Shown: in pieces, positions 19,601 to 27,646 of the stretch
Numbering within the stretch: position 1 is the stretch's first letter
Layout: the number at the start of each line of letters is the position of its first letter
From: Pirellulaceae bacterium
GTDB lineage: Bacteria > Planctomycetota > Planctomycetia > Pirellulales > Pirellulaceae
Reading direction: 5' to 3'
Assembly: GCA_025459265.1 (NCBI GenBank)
Contig: JALOQX010000066.1
Coordinates: 1-38,120 of the forward strand
Length of the DNA: 38,120 nucleotides
Notes under the pieces: generated by a model
Seen by the model: only the letters and a program-made list of their open reading frames with translations
Databases searched by the model: none
Told to the model about the DNA's origin: nothing
Position numbers and translations under genes: made by a program

Positions 19601-19825
19601 CGCGCGTACCGGTTTCTGCGCAGCATCGAGTCGGGTCTGCGGCTGATGAACACCGCGGCGCGACACGACTTGCCGGAGGACGAGCTGGAGCTCAAGAAAC
19701 TCGCCTTCCTCATCGGCGCCGAGAGCTGGCGGCAATTGGCGGAGGACTGCCGGCGCCATCGACAGAGGAACCGCGACTGCTTCCACCGGCTGTTCGATGC
19801 CGCGTCCTACGCGGCCCTGCCGTAG
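16694..19825 (+). CDS. glnE: Bifunctional glutamine synthetase adenylyltransferase/deadenylylase
   Basis: GlnE adds AMP to glutamine synthetase when nitrogen is plentiful and removes it when nitrogen is scarce. The two nucleotidyltransferase domains are both intact in this 1043-residue protein. The N-terminal (deadenylylase) one has LALGKLGGEELNYSSDIDLM with Asp242 and Asp244. The C-terminal (adenylyltransferase) one has ALGKLGGREPNYHSDLDVVF with Asp770 and Asp772. Each is followed by a helical PII-uridylyltransferase-like domain, e.g. HGGIRDIEFCIQFLQLL and GIGGTVDVEFIVQMLQLKY. The length is somewhat above the usual figure of about 950. It is 30 nt downstream of the sigma factor gene, so co-transcription is possible. 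It converges with the PII gene glnB, a known regulator of GlnE, with only 12 nt between the stops. Confidence 0.95.
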   Translation: MPIDMQRVVDLLERPERAARWFLSQGLEDGRRAALNLASIARSGMSLDLIAVICDQLARHLPRISDPDMALNNLDRFVGAARNPLALGSLFERDAEALPTLLQIFSTSQFLSDWLMRDPESFDLLRLTEGQPVSRNALRDDICSNVAAVDDERVVTRILCGFRHREMLRIAYGDIVRGQPLETVTSQISYLADAIIEAAVRAAWRFQTEKRGVPRLANGAAGRFAVLALGKLGGEELNYSSDIDLMFLSDGPGKTDGQRSVSNGEFFDRLAKQIVKLLTEPTVLGTSYRVDLRLRPEGQQGPAVRDWDSALRYYDVSGRTWERQAFVKARAVAGDLTLGNFLLDQLQPWIYRRYLSRADIAGIRALKRRIEQRVQREGGDTRNVKTGHGGIRDIEFCIQFLQLLNGADLPEIRLGNTLLALAQLERVGCLTMQERQILEENYRFLRKIEHRLQILFDLKTHLLPDSDKELRRLAIRAGYHDRSDGSALDAFRHDLAQATNLNRRILDHLLHDAFGDDASAPETDLVLDPHPQPEMIERCLQRYHFRDVPAAYANLMALTTEPVSFLSTRRCRHFLASIAPHLLKAVAETPDPDSTLVNLSQVSDSLGGKGVLWELFSFNPPSLRLYVRLCAASPYLSGILTTNPGMIDELMDSLMLDRLPTYATLKITLHELCRGAEDLDPILHSFKSFQHLCVGVRDILGKEDLRDTHRALSDIAEVCLQEIAEREYRALVEKLGRPVKKREGCGGEPCGWVIVALGKLGGREPNYHSDLDVVFLFEADGQTEHDKRGRRGDTTTNQHFFSQLGQRIIKVVTRIGPHGRLYELDPRLRPTGKSGSLAVSLDEFARYFADGRGQLWERQALCKARPICGTAAAEEQTMNVIRRAITEYDWQPTSAEEIRRMRIRMQQSATDQNLKRGIGGTVDVEFIVQMLQLKYVAQHPAILVPGTLDALDALQQAGLLGADDARQLGRAYRFLRSIESGLRLMNTAARHDLPEDELELKKLAFLIGAESWRQLAEDCRRHRQRNRDCFHRLFDAASYAALP

Positions 19826-19837
19826 TCCCCGGGGTCG

Positions 19838-20176
19838 TCAGACCGGGTCCGGCAGCCCGCTGGCGATGTCGATCGTCTCGAACTGCCGGATCGGCAGCAC
19901 GAAGATCTTGCCGTCGCCAATGCGGCCGGTCCGCGCGATGTCGACCATCCTGCGCAGGATCTCCTCGACTCGCGCATCGTCGACCCACAACGTGATCTCG
20001 ACCTTGGGGAGAAACGCCAGCGAATACTCGCTGTCGCGGTACTCCGCCAGATAGCTTTTCTGGCGTCCAAACCCTTTCACCTCGCGGACCGCCAAGGCCT
20101 CGAGCGGCGCGCGGCGGAGCCCTTCGAGCACACGTTCCGCCAGAAACGGCTTGACTATCGCGATGATCTGTTTCAC
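19838..20176 (-). CDS. glnB: Nitrogen regulatory protein PII
   Basis: This is a 112-residue PII protein, exactly the standard length. It binds ATP/ADP and 2-oxoglutarate and reports nitrogen status to targets such as GlnE. It reads VKQIIAIVKPF at the N-terminus (Val being the GTG start), VKGFGRQK at residues 33-40, Tyr51 in RDSEYSL at the tip of the T-loop (the uridylylated tyrosine in E. coli), LPKVEITLWV, and the C-terminal signature RTGRIGDGKIFVLPI. The GTG at 20176 is chosen because it gives the normal length and places Lys2, Pro10 and Phe11 as in E. coli GlnB. A longer in-frame start would add ten unrelated residues. GGGGTGGTGG lies upstream. It faces glnE across a 12-nt gap. The T-loop has SYLAEYRDSEY instead of the usual GHTELYRGAEY, so partner choice may differ. 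Confidence 0.93.
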   Translation of the reverse strand: MKQIIAIVKPFLAERVLEGLRRAPLEALAVREVKGFGRQKSYLAEYRDSEYSLAFLPKVEITLWVDDARVEEILRRMVDIARTGRIGDGKIFVLPIRQFETIDIASGLPDPV

Positions 20177-20428
20177 GACGCGCCACCACCCCGCGACAGG
20201 TTCCACCGCCGCCGTGGGCGGCCTGCCGGCTGCGTCATCCTAAAGGACGACGTTCCCTGCGGCAACCTGGAGGCGGCAGAATCGCGCCGCATACGGTGCC
20301 CTTGGGTGCGCCCGCGTCCGGCGCGGGCCGTGCGAAGCGCGGTGGCCAATCTGCCTTTACGCCGCCGGCGGTTTCTGGCACGATAGGGCCCGATCACTGC
20401 CCTGCTCGTCTCCGGAGCTGTCGACCCC

Positions 20429-20689
20429 ATGGCCAAGTACTCGAAACACCAGCAGAACATCATTCGCAACTACTACGAGAATCGGGATGCGATTGCGCTG
20501 CAGCGCGTGCAGGAGCTCGTCACCGAACTCTACCTGGCCGAAGGCAAGAAGCGGCAGCGATACTGGGAGCAGATCCAGCCGCACCTGGCGAAGTTGGGCG
20601 TGCCCGCCTCGCAGATCGCACATCTCGTCAAGCAGGACAAACCCGAACTCGTCGCCCGACTCGTACAGACGTTGATGGACCGTTCCTGA
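20429..20689 (+). CDS. Small conserved hypothetical protein (86 residues, planctomycete type)
   Basis: The 86-residue protein is soluble, highly charged and mostly helical. It starts MAKYSKHQQNIIRNYYENRD and continues with LQRVQELVTELYLAEGKKR. I associate this small protein with planctomycete genomes, but I know no function for it. No signal peptide, membrane segment, cysteine or known nucleic-acid-binding motif is visible. The regular pattern of Leu/Ile/Val with Lys/Arg/Glu suggests a three-to-four-helix bundle. ATG at 20429 has GGAG about 12 nt upstream. It is divergent from glnB, which lies 252 nt away, and convergent with the large exported enzyme gene downstream. The intergenic DNA on the left has no clear promoter (TTTACG and GATAGG are spaced too far apart). 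Confidence 0.75.
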   Translation: MAKYSKHQQNIIRNYYENRDAIALQRVQELVTELYLAEGKKRQRYWEQIQPHLAKLGVPASQIAHLVKQDKPELVARLVQTLMDRS

Positions 20690-20731
20690 CGCGACGGACA
20701 CGGCGTGCCCTATGACGGTGCTGCAGGTCGT

Positions 20732-20745
20732 CCGTGCCGGCACGG
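20732..20745. repeat. 14-bp perfect palindrome between convergent genes
   Basis: CCGTGCCGGCACGG is fully self-complementary and lies between the stops of the 86-residue gene and the convergent exported enzyme gene. No T-tract follows on either strand, so it is not a classical terminator, although it could still slow polymerase or bind a dimeric protein. Confidence 0.4.
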
Positions 20746-20795
20746 CACGCAGCATTCACCAACCGTTAAACCCAGGCCCATGTAGCTCGTGTTCA

Positions 20796-23369
20796 TTACT
20801 CCTGCTTCAGAACCAACTTGACACTGGCGTAGTGTGCCAGCCGCGGCAAATTCAGCGTGGCCCAACCATCTTCCATCTCGGCAGTCGCCGTGGCCTGCTC
20901 GTCGGGCGAGAGCGTCGCCAGCGCGATATCCGTTGTGCCGCGCGGCAACCGTACGCGCAGTCGGAGGTCTTGGGCTACCTGCACGCGATCGGCAGCGGGG
21001 TCGAAGTCGTAATTGACGAGATCAACAAACAGCGTCTGGCCCTCGTGTGCTTGCCAGAGAAACACGCCGACCGTGGCCGGCAACTCCGGTGCCTCCAGCA
21101 GTCCGGACGGCCCCACCATCTCGGCCAACTGCGCGAGCCGTGCCGGCCGTTCACCTTCCCTCAGGTAGTATTCGATATCCACCGGGGCAGCGGTCCACAC
21201 AACCGTTCCCTGATCCAATTCGCGGTGCCAGACTCGGTCACCGCCTTGCGACATGTCCTGTCCCACAAGCGGTTCGAGTAACGACTCGGCTCGTCGTCGG
21301 AACATGCCCTGCGTCCCTTCCCGTGCACCCGAAGGTCCGGTGATCACCAGTCGGCCTCCCGCGCGCACCCACTGCGTCAGCACGGGCAGGGTTGCCGCGT
21401 CCAGACACTCGGCAAACGGAATAACAAACGTCTGCAACCGGCACAGGGAATCGCGACTCAGTTTCCAGTCGGTCACGACTCGATAGGGACGGTGGGCGTC
21501 AAGCATCGCCGTCGCGAAGCCCCAGTGGCCGAACGAATGGCACTGGCGATCGTGGTCAAGGGTGTGACGTCCGGGCACAACCACGGCCAGTTGGTTGTCC
21601 GGAGAATAGAGGATGCCCACATCCGCGACGGCGTATCGTCGGCCAAAATCGTGCTCATGCTTCAGGACGAACTTGTTCCACCAGGCGTGACTCTCCTGAG
21701 TGCCAGCGTAAGGTGTCTGGGGAACGTACTTCAGAAAGGTGCTGTTGGCAAACGCTTCCGCCGCCAGCACTTTGCCCAACTCGGTGCTCTCCCCCAGACG
21801 TTCGTGAGGTCCACTCAGGTTGTACCACACCGTGGCGTAGGGCCCCTTCTGATGCTCCAGAGCGGCGCGGTAGATGACCGCATACTTCCCGAGCGGAGGC
21901 GGCATGATGCCGCGCGAGCCCGTCGTAACCCACCAGGCGGGTGTCTGTTCCGAACTCACCACGTCGAGCCAGTCGTCGCGAGCCCAACCCAGTGCGTACA
22001 CCGGCATGTCGTTGCCCGCGACGCAGAAGTCCGGACGGCCGGCGCGGGCAGCTTCGTCCTTGATCGCGTGGTAGAAGTTCCGCAAAGCCTCCTGGCCCAC
22101 GCGTTGTTTAAACACCTTGTACGCGTTCCAGATGGGGTCGTCCAACCAGCGTGGATCACACCAGGCAGGATCGGCATACGCCGACGGATCCTGCGCGCCA
22201 AACTCGATTGCTTTCCGGCGGAGATAGTCGCGCACCTCAAACTCCGCCGCGCACGTCACGCCCATTCGATCTCGATCCGCCGCGGAAAGCTCGCTGTCCA
22301 GGAAGGCTCGGAAGCGGTGCTCCGACCAGTCTCCAAACGCATTGCGGATGGGTGGCATGCCGAAATTGTTGTAACAGGCGAAATTGTCGCACCACAGTCC
22401 GTCGAGTCCGTCGGCCAGGATGCGACGGACCGACACGCGGGCGTATTCCGGCCAGAACGGGCAGGCAGGGTCCTTGGACGCGGCCATGTGGCTGACGTAG
22501 ACGATGTCGCCGAGTTTCCGCCCAGGGAATGCCCCCAACTCGTTGGGGCCGATCACCAGCGGATACAGCCCGGTCGTCGGCGCCATCCGCGCGCCCGTGG
22601 CAGGATCGATCGTGTTGGCGTTCTTCGGCGACATGTAACCCTCGCCGCTCAGGTCGACGTTGCCGTTGATGTCTTTGGCGCAGCACGCATCGTAGATCTG
22701 GGCGCTCACGGGATACTCGCGGTCGGGGATCCAACCGAGTGCCGCTCGGCCATCGGGATACTGTGGTGTGGGAAACGCCGTGCTTTCCCGGCTGAACAAC
22801 GGCTGCACGAAGTCTTCATCCACAGCCGTGTTGTGTATTCCGACCCAGCGATACGTCTCGCCAGCCGCGGGGTCCTGCGACTCCCAGTTCCACGCGTTGC
22901 GCCGCAGCAAGGCGCCCCCAGGCGGGTCGCGTCGAGTGACGAAGGAGCCGTCCGACCCGCGCTCCAATGCCCCGGCATACATCACGCAATCGCCGAACGC
23001 CTCGACCCACGTGATCCACCGCACACCGTCACGTTTGGCGTCGCGGAAATTCTGTTGCAGCGACGGGGCGGCTGTCGGCAGGCTGAAAAGGAACTGCCCG
23101 TAGGGACCCCACGCGGGATCGGCCGAGACGGTCGCCAGCACCAGGCGGACGCCCGCACTGCGAATCGCCTTGGGATCCGAGAGCGTGCCGAACGTGGGAT
23201 ACCGGTGCCACCAATAGCTGTCCGGCGGTCCGGGCTGTTTCGCCTGCGCCTCACCGGCAGCGCAGCCGCCTGCGCTCCATCCAAGCGCCAGGGCCATGAG
23301 CACGACTGTCGCGGGGGGTGCGTACCAGGCCGTCGCGCGAACAGTGCGAACAAGTGGAACCGCTGTCAT
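20796..23369 (-). CDS. Large exported/lipoprotein-like putative glycoside hydrolase
   Basis: The 857-residue protein starts with basic residues and a hydrophobic stretch (about 18-33) ending in SAGGC, so Cys36 may be a lipidated cysteine, though the box lacks the usual leucine. The body (about 50-560) looks like a TIM-barrel glycoside hydrolase: ADGLDGLWCDNFACYNNFG carries an Asp-containing strand end, and further strand-like segments include VRLVLATVSADPAWG and FCVAGNDMPVYALGW. Residues about 590-700 resemble a beta-galactosidase trimerisation-type domain, with VADVGILYSPDNQ and WVRAGGRLVITGPSG. The end is beta-rich. I cannot name the family or substrate. AAAGGA about 7 nt before the ATG supports the start. 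It is 68 nt downstream of the GH84-like gene on the same strand, which suggests a shared sugar-degradation unit. Confidence 0.6.
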   Translation of the reverse strand: MTAVPLVRTVRATAWYAPPATVVLMALALGWSAGGCAAGEAQAKQPGPPDSYWWHRYPTFGTLSDPKAIRSAGVRLVLATVSADPAWGPYGQFLFSLPTAAPSLQQNFRDAKRDGVRWITWVEAFGDCVMYAGALERGSDGSFVTRRDPPGGALLRRNAWNWESQDPAAGETYRWVGIHNTAVDEDFVQPLFSRESTAFPTPQYPDGRAALGWIPDREYPVSAQIYDACCAKDINGNVDLSGEGYMSPKNANTIDPATGARMAPTTGLYPLVIGPNELGAFPGRKLGDIVYVSHMAASKDPACPFWPEYARVSVRRILADGLDGLWCDNFACYNNFGMPPIRNAFGDWSEHRFRAFLDSELSAADRDRMGVTCAAEFEVRDYLRRKAIEFGAQDPSAYADPAWCDPRWLDDPIWNAYKVFKQRVGQEALRNFYHAIKDEAARAGRPDFCVAGNDMPVYALGWARDDWLDVVSSEQTPAWWVTTGSRGIMPPPLGKYAVIYRAALEHQKGPYATVWYNLSGPHERLGESTELGKVLAAEAFANSTFLKYVPQTPYAGTQESHAWWNKFVLKHEHDFGRRYAVADVGILYSPDNQLAVVVPGRHTLDHDRQCHSFGHWGFATAMLDAHRPYRVVTDWKLSRDSLCRLQTFVIPFAECLDAATLPVLTQWVRAGGRLVITGPSGAREGTQGMFRRRAESLLEPLVGQDMSQGGDRVWHRELDQGTVVWTAAPVDIEYYLREGERPARLAQLAEMVGPSGLLEAPELPATVGVFLWQAHEGQTLFVDLVNYDFDPAADRVQVAQDLRLRVRLPRGTTDIALATLSPDEQATATAEMEDGWATLNLPRLAHYASVKLVLKQE

Positions 23370-23437
23370 CGTCGTTCCTTTCTGTCATCTGGCCATTCGC
23401 ACGGCAGGTGTCCGCACGTCGCGTGAGCGGCCATGGC

Positions 23438-26176
23438 CTATGCTGGCCCGCAGAACTCAACGGCCAGAACGCGCACGGGCTTCTCGCAGTGGACGGACAC
23501 CTCCGTCAACAGCGCGTCGTCCGGTATTCGCAGCAGAATCCAGCGGGGTTTGCAGACCGCGTCCGCGACCGTCACCGGCCCCACCGACAACGTGACCGGA
23601 CAGGAGTCAGTAAGTGACTCGGTCTCCGTCCCAAGGCGGATGCGAACCAGCGTCGCGCCGGCGACGGGCGTCTCCAGGCGCAGAGAGGCGTTGCCCATCA
23701 CGGTCCGGAATCGTTCGTCACCCGTTCCATCGGCGGGGCCCCACGCCCCGGCAAGCTGCACGTCCTGATCGGGAATGTCGGCTGGCACGACGCGCCTCAG
23801 CGGCTGGTAGAACCGTTCCCGCAGTCCCTCGTCCCAGATGTCGACGTAGTCGGTTGCGTCATCCCGACTGTTGAGCGGCTTACCGAAGAGACCTTTCACA
23901 TAGATGTATCGCAGGCAGCCGGTGTAGAAATGGTGTGTCAGTTCCGGTTTCCCCGCCAGACGTTCCGGACCCGCGAAGAACCGTTCCTGAATCTCCAGCG
24001 CATCAAGATACAGGTCGCGGAGCGCGCCACCTTCGCGCAATCCCTCGCCATCCTCCTCGGCCCAGCCCTTGAGGTAACCGTACGCCAGGTACACCGTACA
24101 GAAGGCATACGGCTCCCAGCCGTAGCTGCGCACACTTTCCCGTTTTTCGAACTCGTGCTCCCAGTGCTGCTCCAATTGCGGGATAAGCCAGGCCAGCTTG
24201 TCGCGCAGCCGCTCGCACTCGCGCCGTCGTGGTGCCGAGTAGTCAATCCGATAGGACCACGCTTGCGACGGAAAAACGATCGTGTCACTGACGGCTTTCA
24301 GTCGCCCGGGCGGCTGGTTGTCGGGGAGATAGCACGCCGGGTTGTCGAATTCCTGGTACAGCGCCGTGACGAGCGGGTAGGACGTCGCGGAGCTGACCTT
24401 CCGCCGCGCCAGCGCGTTGATTTCCTCCCGTCGCGGGGCCCGCATGTTCCACATGTACTGGGACTGGCACCATCCCAGGACGTGCTGGTCATTCAGCCCG
24501 TTCCAGGCGATGCCCCAGACATGCTGATACAGGTCGCGATCGCGATAGCCCGCCGGATAGGTCGGATCCAGCTGGTGCGGGGACCGCGGTCCCTGCGGGT
24601 CGGTCTCATACGCTCCCACATGGAATCCGGCGGGAAAATTGTTGTCACAGATCACGACCGGTGCACCGCCGCACCAGCTGCGGAACGCCTGGATCTCGGC
24701 GCTGGTCACCACCTCCGCGGCGGTTCCGCCTCCGGTGGTGAGAACGGGCACGCGATCTGCCACGCCTTCCTCCCGCAGGGTCTGACCGAGTGCAGCCATG
24801 AAGTCACGGGAGTGATCCTGGTTGTTTTCCAGGACGGTCTGGTAGCACAGCTGGCCCGGCGGGCACACCGGCAGGTAGCCGGCGTTCCCGGGGCAGTCCG
24901 CCATGATCTTCCGGTACAGCGCCGCCAGCACCGCGCCACGCGCCCGTCCGTAGGCCGCGGCGTTCTGTTTCGCGTTGCCCGTTGCGGCCCCGTATTTCAG
25001 TTGGTCGGCATCATGGACAAGGCCGAAGACATCGTCTTCGTTCATCATCTGCAACATCGAACCTGGCACTGCCTCCTGCAGCTGGGCGAATTTCGCCGCC
25101 AGGATATCGACATCCTGGTGCACCTCATACCCAAGCTTTGCCCACATCTCCTTGAATTCCGGCTCGACCGCGTGGTTCAGATCGTAATGCAGCGGATCTC
25201 GCTCGCGTCCGTCGAACGTTTTCGGCGCCGCCCACGCGACACCGAAGTGATCGGCATTCATGCAGAACACCATCGTCACGAAGTGTTCGCGATAGAACCG
25301 GCCCACCCGCCGCAGCAAGGCCAGTTGTTCGGCGCGCCAGGGATAGCGGAACCTGGACGCCGCCTCCGCGTTGTAACCGGCCAAGTTGTTGCCATACCAG
25401 TAGATCACCTGGTTCGCTTTGAGCCGCGGGATGAAGGCGGCGTTACGCCATTCCTGTTCCTCCGAGGCCTCGAACCCGCTGAAACAGCCCCGCACCGCGA
25501 CGAGCGGCTTGTCCAGGATCTCGGCCGTTTTCATGGCGAGCTGCCCCTGCCGGTGGAACAGCAGCTGGCGCAGCGACTGGAATGCGTAGAACGTCCCAGC
25601 TCCTCCGAACTTGCCTCGAACGTCTTCCACGTCATAGCCGGCCAACAGCACGACGTTCTGGCCGCCGGCGCGGACAGCCTTGAGAACGTATCCTTCCGGT
25701 CCCAGATCCCGCCACTCTGCAACGCGCACCCCGGGTGCGAGGGAGTCCTGCCAGCGGTCAAACGACCATCCCCACGCACGACACCACTTCGCCGCTTGCC
25801 GGTTGCGGGCCGGTGCACCGAGCAGAATCAGCGTGCGGTACGCCTCGTAACTGGGGCGGTCATCAGGCACACAATCAACCGCTTCCGCCCCCTGCGCAAC
25901 CAACTCCTGGATAAGTTCCTCCTGCGTGATCGTCGAACCTTCGCACAATTCCCCCTGCGCATCTCGGCGCGTGTGGTAGGGTCCTGCTTCCTGCCGGACG
26001 ATGGCCACGCGTCCCAGATCGAACGCGTCCTCCGGCGTGCCGTAGTCCACGTACAGCGGGATCGGCAGAACGTGCCAGGAGGGGGGCATATCCGGCGTCT
26101 CGCTCCCCGTCGCCAAGGTCATTCCCAGCAGCGCCAATCCGAGCACACCGCCTGCAACCCGCAGTCCCTGACACAT
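23438..26176 (-). CDS. Exported GH84-like (beta-N-acetylglucosaminidase-type) enzyme
   Basis: The 912-residue protein has a signal peptide (basic start, hydrophobic stretch, LATGS at about 20). An N-terminal domain with PLYVDYGTPEDAFDLG and GTFYAFQSLRQLLFHRQ matches the GH20b-like domain that precedes the barrel in GH84, GH67 and GH20 enzymes. A TIM barrel follows with VYWYGNNLAGYNAEA-like motifs. NEDDVFG has Asp381-Asp382, like the Asp pair that acts through substrate-assisted catalysis in GH84, and VVICDNNFPAG recalls a later GH84 strand. The C-terminal 120 residues are beta-rich. The start is ATG at 26176 because GGGAGG at 26183-26188 sits 6 nt upstream and the signal peptide begins there. 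The assignment rests on pattern by eye. GH67/GH115-type alpha-glucuronidases are an alternative. The nagB gene 4 kb away fits amino-sugar use. Confidence 0.55.
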   Translation of the reverse strand: MCQGLRVAGGVLGLALLGMTLATGSETPDMPPSWHVLPIPLYVDYGTPEDAFDLGRVAIVRQEAGPYHTRRDAQGELCEGSTITQEELIQELVAQGAEAVDCVPDDRPSYEAYRTLILLGAPARNRQAAKWCRAWGWSFDRWQDSLAPGVRVAEWRDLGPEGYVLKAVRAGGQNVVLLAGYDVEDVRGKFGGAGTFYAFQSLRQLLFHRQGQLAMKTAEILDKPLVAVRGCFSGFEASEEQEWRNAAFIPRLKANQVIYWYGNNLAGYNAEAASRFRYPWRAEQLALLRRVGRFYREHFVTMVFCMNADHFGVAWAAPKTFDGRERDPLHYDLNHAVEPEFKEMWAKLGYEVHQDVDILAAKFAQLQEAVPGSMLQMMNEDDVFGLVHDADQLKYGAATGNAKQNAAAYGRARGAVLAALYRKIMADCPGNAGYLPVCPPGQLCYQTVLENNQDHSRDFMAALGQTLREEGVADRVPVLTTGGGTAAEVVTSAEIQAFRSWCGGAPVVICDNNFPAGFHVGAYETDPQGPRSPHQLDPTYPAGYRDRDLYQHVWGIAWNGLNDQHVLGWCQSQYMWNMRAPRREEINALARRKVSSATSYPLVTALYQEFDNPACYLPDNQPPGRLKAVSDTIVFPSQAWSYRIDYSAPRRRECERLRDKLAWLIPQLEQHWEHEFEKRESVRSYGWEPYAFCTVYLAYGYLKGWAEEDGEGLREGGALRDLYLDALEIQERFFAGPERLAGKPELTHHFYTGCLRYIYVKGLFGKPLNSRDDATDYVDIWDEGLRERFYQPLRRVVPADIPDQDVQLAGAWGPADGTGDERFRTVMGNASLRLETPVAGATLVRIRLGTETESLTDSCPVTLSVGPVTVADAVCKPRWILLRIPDDALLTEVSVHCEKPVRVLAVEFCGPA

Positions 26177-26222
26177 CACACGCCTCCCTTGTCGATGGTG
26201 AACACGTATGTATTTGAATCCA

Positions 26223-27365
26223 TCACAGACGGACCACGCAATTACCGCCACAGCGGCGGATCAGGTGGCGGATCTCCAGCACGCTGATGGTGGCCAGCAC
26301 GCGTGGCAGCGGCAGACCGGTGCTGCGGCACACCACGTCAATCTCGGTCGCGTCGGTAGCAATCATGTCGAGAACCTGGCGTTCCTGCTCGTTCAGCTGC
26401 AACTCGGCCGGGTGCCGCACCGTCAGTCCGTCGTCGCGGCGTAGTGGCGCGCAGAGCGGCCCAAGTTCTTCCAACACGTCGTCGACGTGCTCAACCAGCT
26501 TGGCGCCGTCGCGGATCAGGCGGTGGCAACCGCGCGACATCCGGCTGTCGGCCGGACCCGGCACGGCAAACACCTCGCGTCCCTGCTCGCCCGCGTGCGT
26601 CGCCGAAATCAGCGCGCCGCTCCGTTGGGCCGCTTCCACGACGAGGACACCCAGCGCCAGGCCGGTGATCAGCCGGTTGCGCTGCGGAAACGTGCCGCTC
26701 ATCGGCTGCTGCAGCGGCGGCAGCTCGCTGACAACCAGTCCCTGTTGCCGAATGGCGTCGGCCAGCGCGGCGTGTTCGGGTGGATACACGTGGAGCACGC
26801 CGCTGCCGAGCACGGCGATCGTCCGGCCACCGGCGCTGAGACACGCGCGATGCGCCGCCGCGTCGATACCGCGGGCCAATCCGCTCACGATGGTCAATCC
26901 CGCCCGCGCCAAGCCGGCCGCCAGCCGCTCAGCCTGCTGCAAGCCGTAGCGCGTCGCGTGCCGCGTCCCGACGATGGCCAGCGCAAGCTGGTCCGTCGGC
27001 TGCGGCCGGCCACGCCGAAACAGAACGCCCGGAGGGTCCGGGATCTCGCGGAGCAGTGCCGGATAGTCGGCATCGCCTTCCAGCACAATGTCGATCTGAT
27101 GCGTGCGGCACAGATCGATCTCCCGGTCGATATCCAGCTCTCCCGCGCGACGAATGCGATCACACAGACACCGTCCGATCCCCGGCACGCGCAGCAGTTG
27201 GTCGGACGGTGCCGCCAGCACGGCCGCGACCGTGCCGAAGGACTCCAGGAGCGCGTGCCGGGTGCGCGGCCCCACGCCCGGCACCAGGCAGAGGCGCAAC
27301 GCATCGCGCAGCAGTTGGGGGTCACGGGAAACCGGCGGTGTTTCCAGAGAGTTCACGGGCAGCAT
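26223..27365 (-). CDS. dprA: DNA-processing protein DprA
   Basis: DprA protects incoming single-stranded DNA during natural transformation and loads RecA onto it. The 380-residue product has the N-terminal helix-hairpin-helix region (LLRVPGIGRCLCDRI). The Rossmann-like core follows, with LAIVGTRHATRYG, IVSGLARGIDAAAH, GRTIAVLGSGVLHVYPPEH, FPQRNRLITGLALGVLVVEA and SGALISATHAGEQGREVFAVPG, all in the usual order. The C-terminal winged-helix-like domain (about 320-380) is present. The ATG at 27365 has GAGG 7 nt upstream. Two hairpins lie in its leader, one with an 8-bp stem and GNRA loop at 27396-27415. It sits between the GH84-like gene (46 nt downstream) and aroB (281 nt upstream). No other competence genes are seen in this window. 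Confidence 0.93.
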   Translation of the reverse strand: MLPVNSLETPPVSRDPQLLRDALRLCLVPGVGPRTRHALLESFGTVAAVLAAPSDQLLRVPGIGRCLCDRIRRAGELDIDREIDLCRTHQIDIVLEGDADYPALLREIPDPPGVLFRRGRPQPTDQLALAIVGTRHATRYGLQQAERLAAGLARAGLTIVSGLARGIDAAAHRACLSAGGRTIAVLGSGVLHVYPPEHAALADAIRQQGLVVSELPPLQQPMSGTFPQRNRLITGLALGVLVVEAAQRSGALISATHAGEQGREVFAVPGPADSRMSRGCHRLIRDGAKLVEHVDDVLEELGPLCAPLRRDDGLTVRHPAELQLNEQERQVLDMIATDATEIDVVCRSTGLPLPRVLATISVLEIRHLIRRCGGNCVVRL

Positions 27366-27395
27366 CCTTGGGCCTCGGCGAAAACCCCGCCGGAA

Positions 27396-27415
27396 GACGG
27401 ACCTCCCGGTCCGTC
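27396..27415 (-). promoter_or_regulatory. Hairpin with GNRA tetraloop in the dprA leader
   Basis: On the minus strand the transcript would read GACGGACC, loop GGGA, GGTCCGTC: a perfect 8-bp stem with a GNRA-class tetraloop about 31 nt before the dprA ATG. No T-tract follows, so it is more likely a stability or control element, or a remnant, than a terminator. A second stem, CGGCG/CGCCG, lies just downstream of it. Confidence 0.4.
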
Positions 27416-27646
27416 GCGCGGTTCTCGAAGAGGCACTTTACCGGGGACCTGCCCGTGGCCACTTCCATCATGCGGCTCGACCGACCCGCGCCGCGGGAAC
27501 CCGAGAACGGGCCCGCAGCGGGACGTCCGGCGGGGTGTCGACCCGCATCCCTGCCGGCGGTCCATACCGCGGCTTCATTGTCCCCTGGCCCGGAGATCTC
27601 TGCAACTCGTACTGCCGAGAAAAAAAAGGACACCGCTCCACCGCTC

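Noticed and set aside
15989-19786. Long open frame of 1265 codons on the strand opposite glnE
   Set aside because: It lies fully against a clear GlnE sequence with both nucleotidyltransferase motifs. Such frames are expected in GC-rich DNA, and it has no family motif or ribosome binding site.
20732-20745. Palindrome CCGTGCCGGCACGG as a rho-independent terminator
   Set aside because: No T-tract follows on either strand, so it is listed only as a palindrome.
23930-26287. Open frame of 785 codons opposite the GH84-like gene
   Set aside because: It is the reverse complement of a protein with a signal peptide, catalytic pair and good ribosome binding site. No motif is seen in it.
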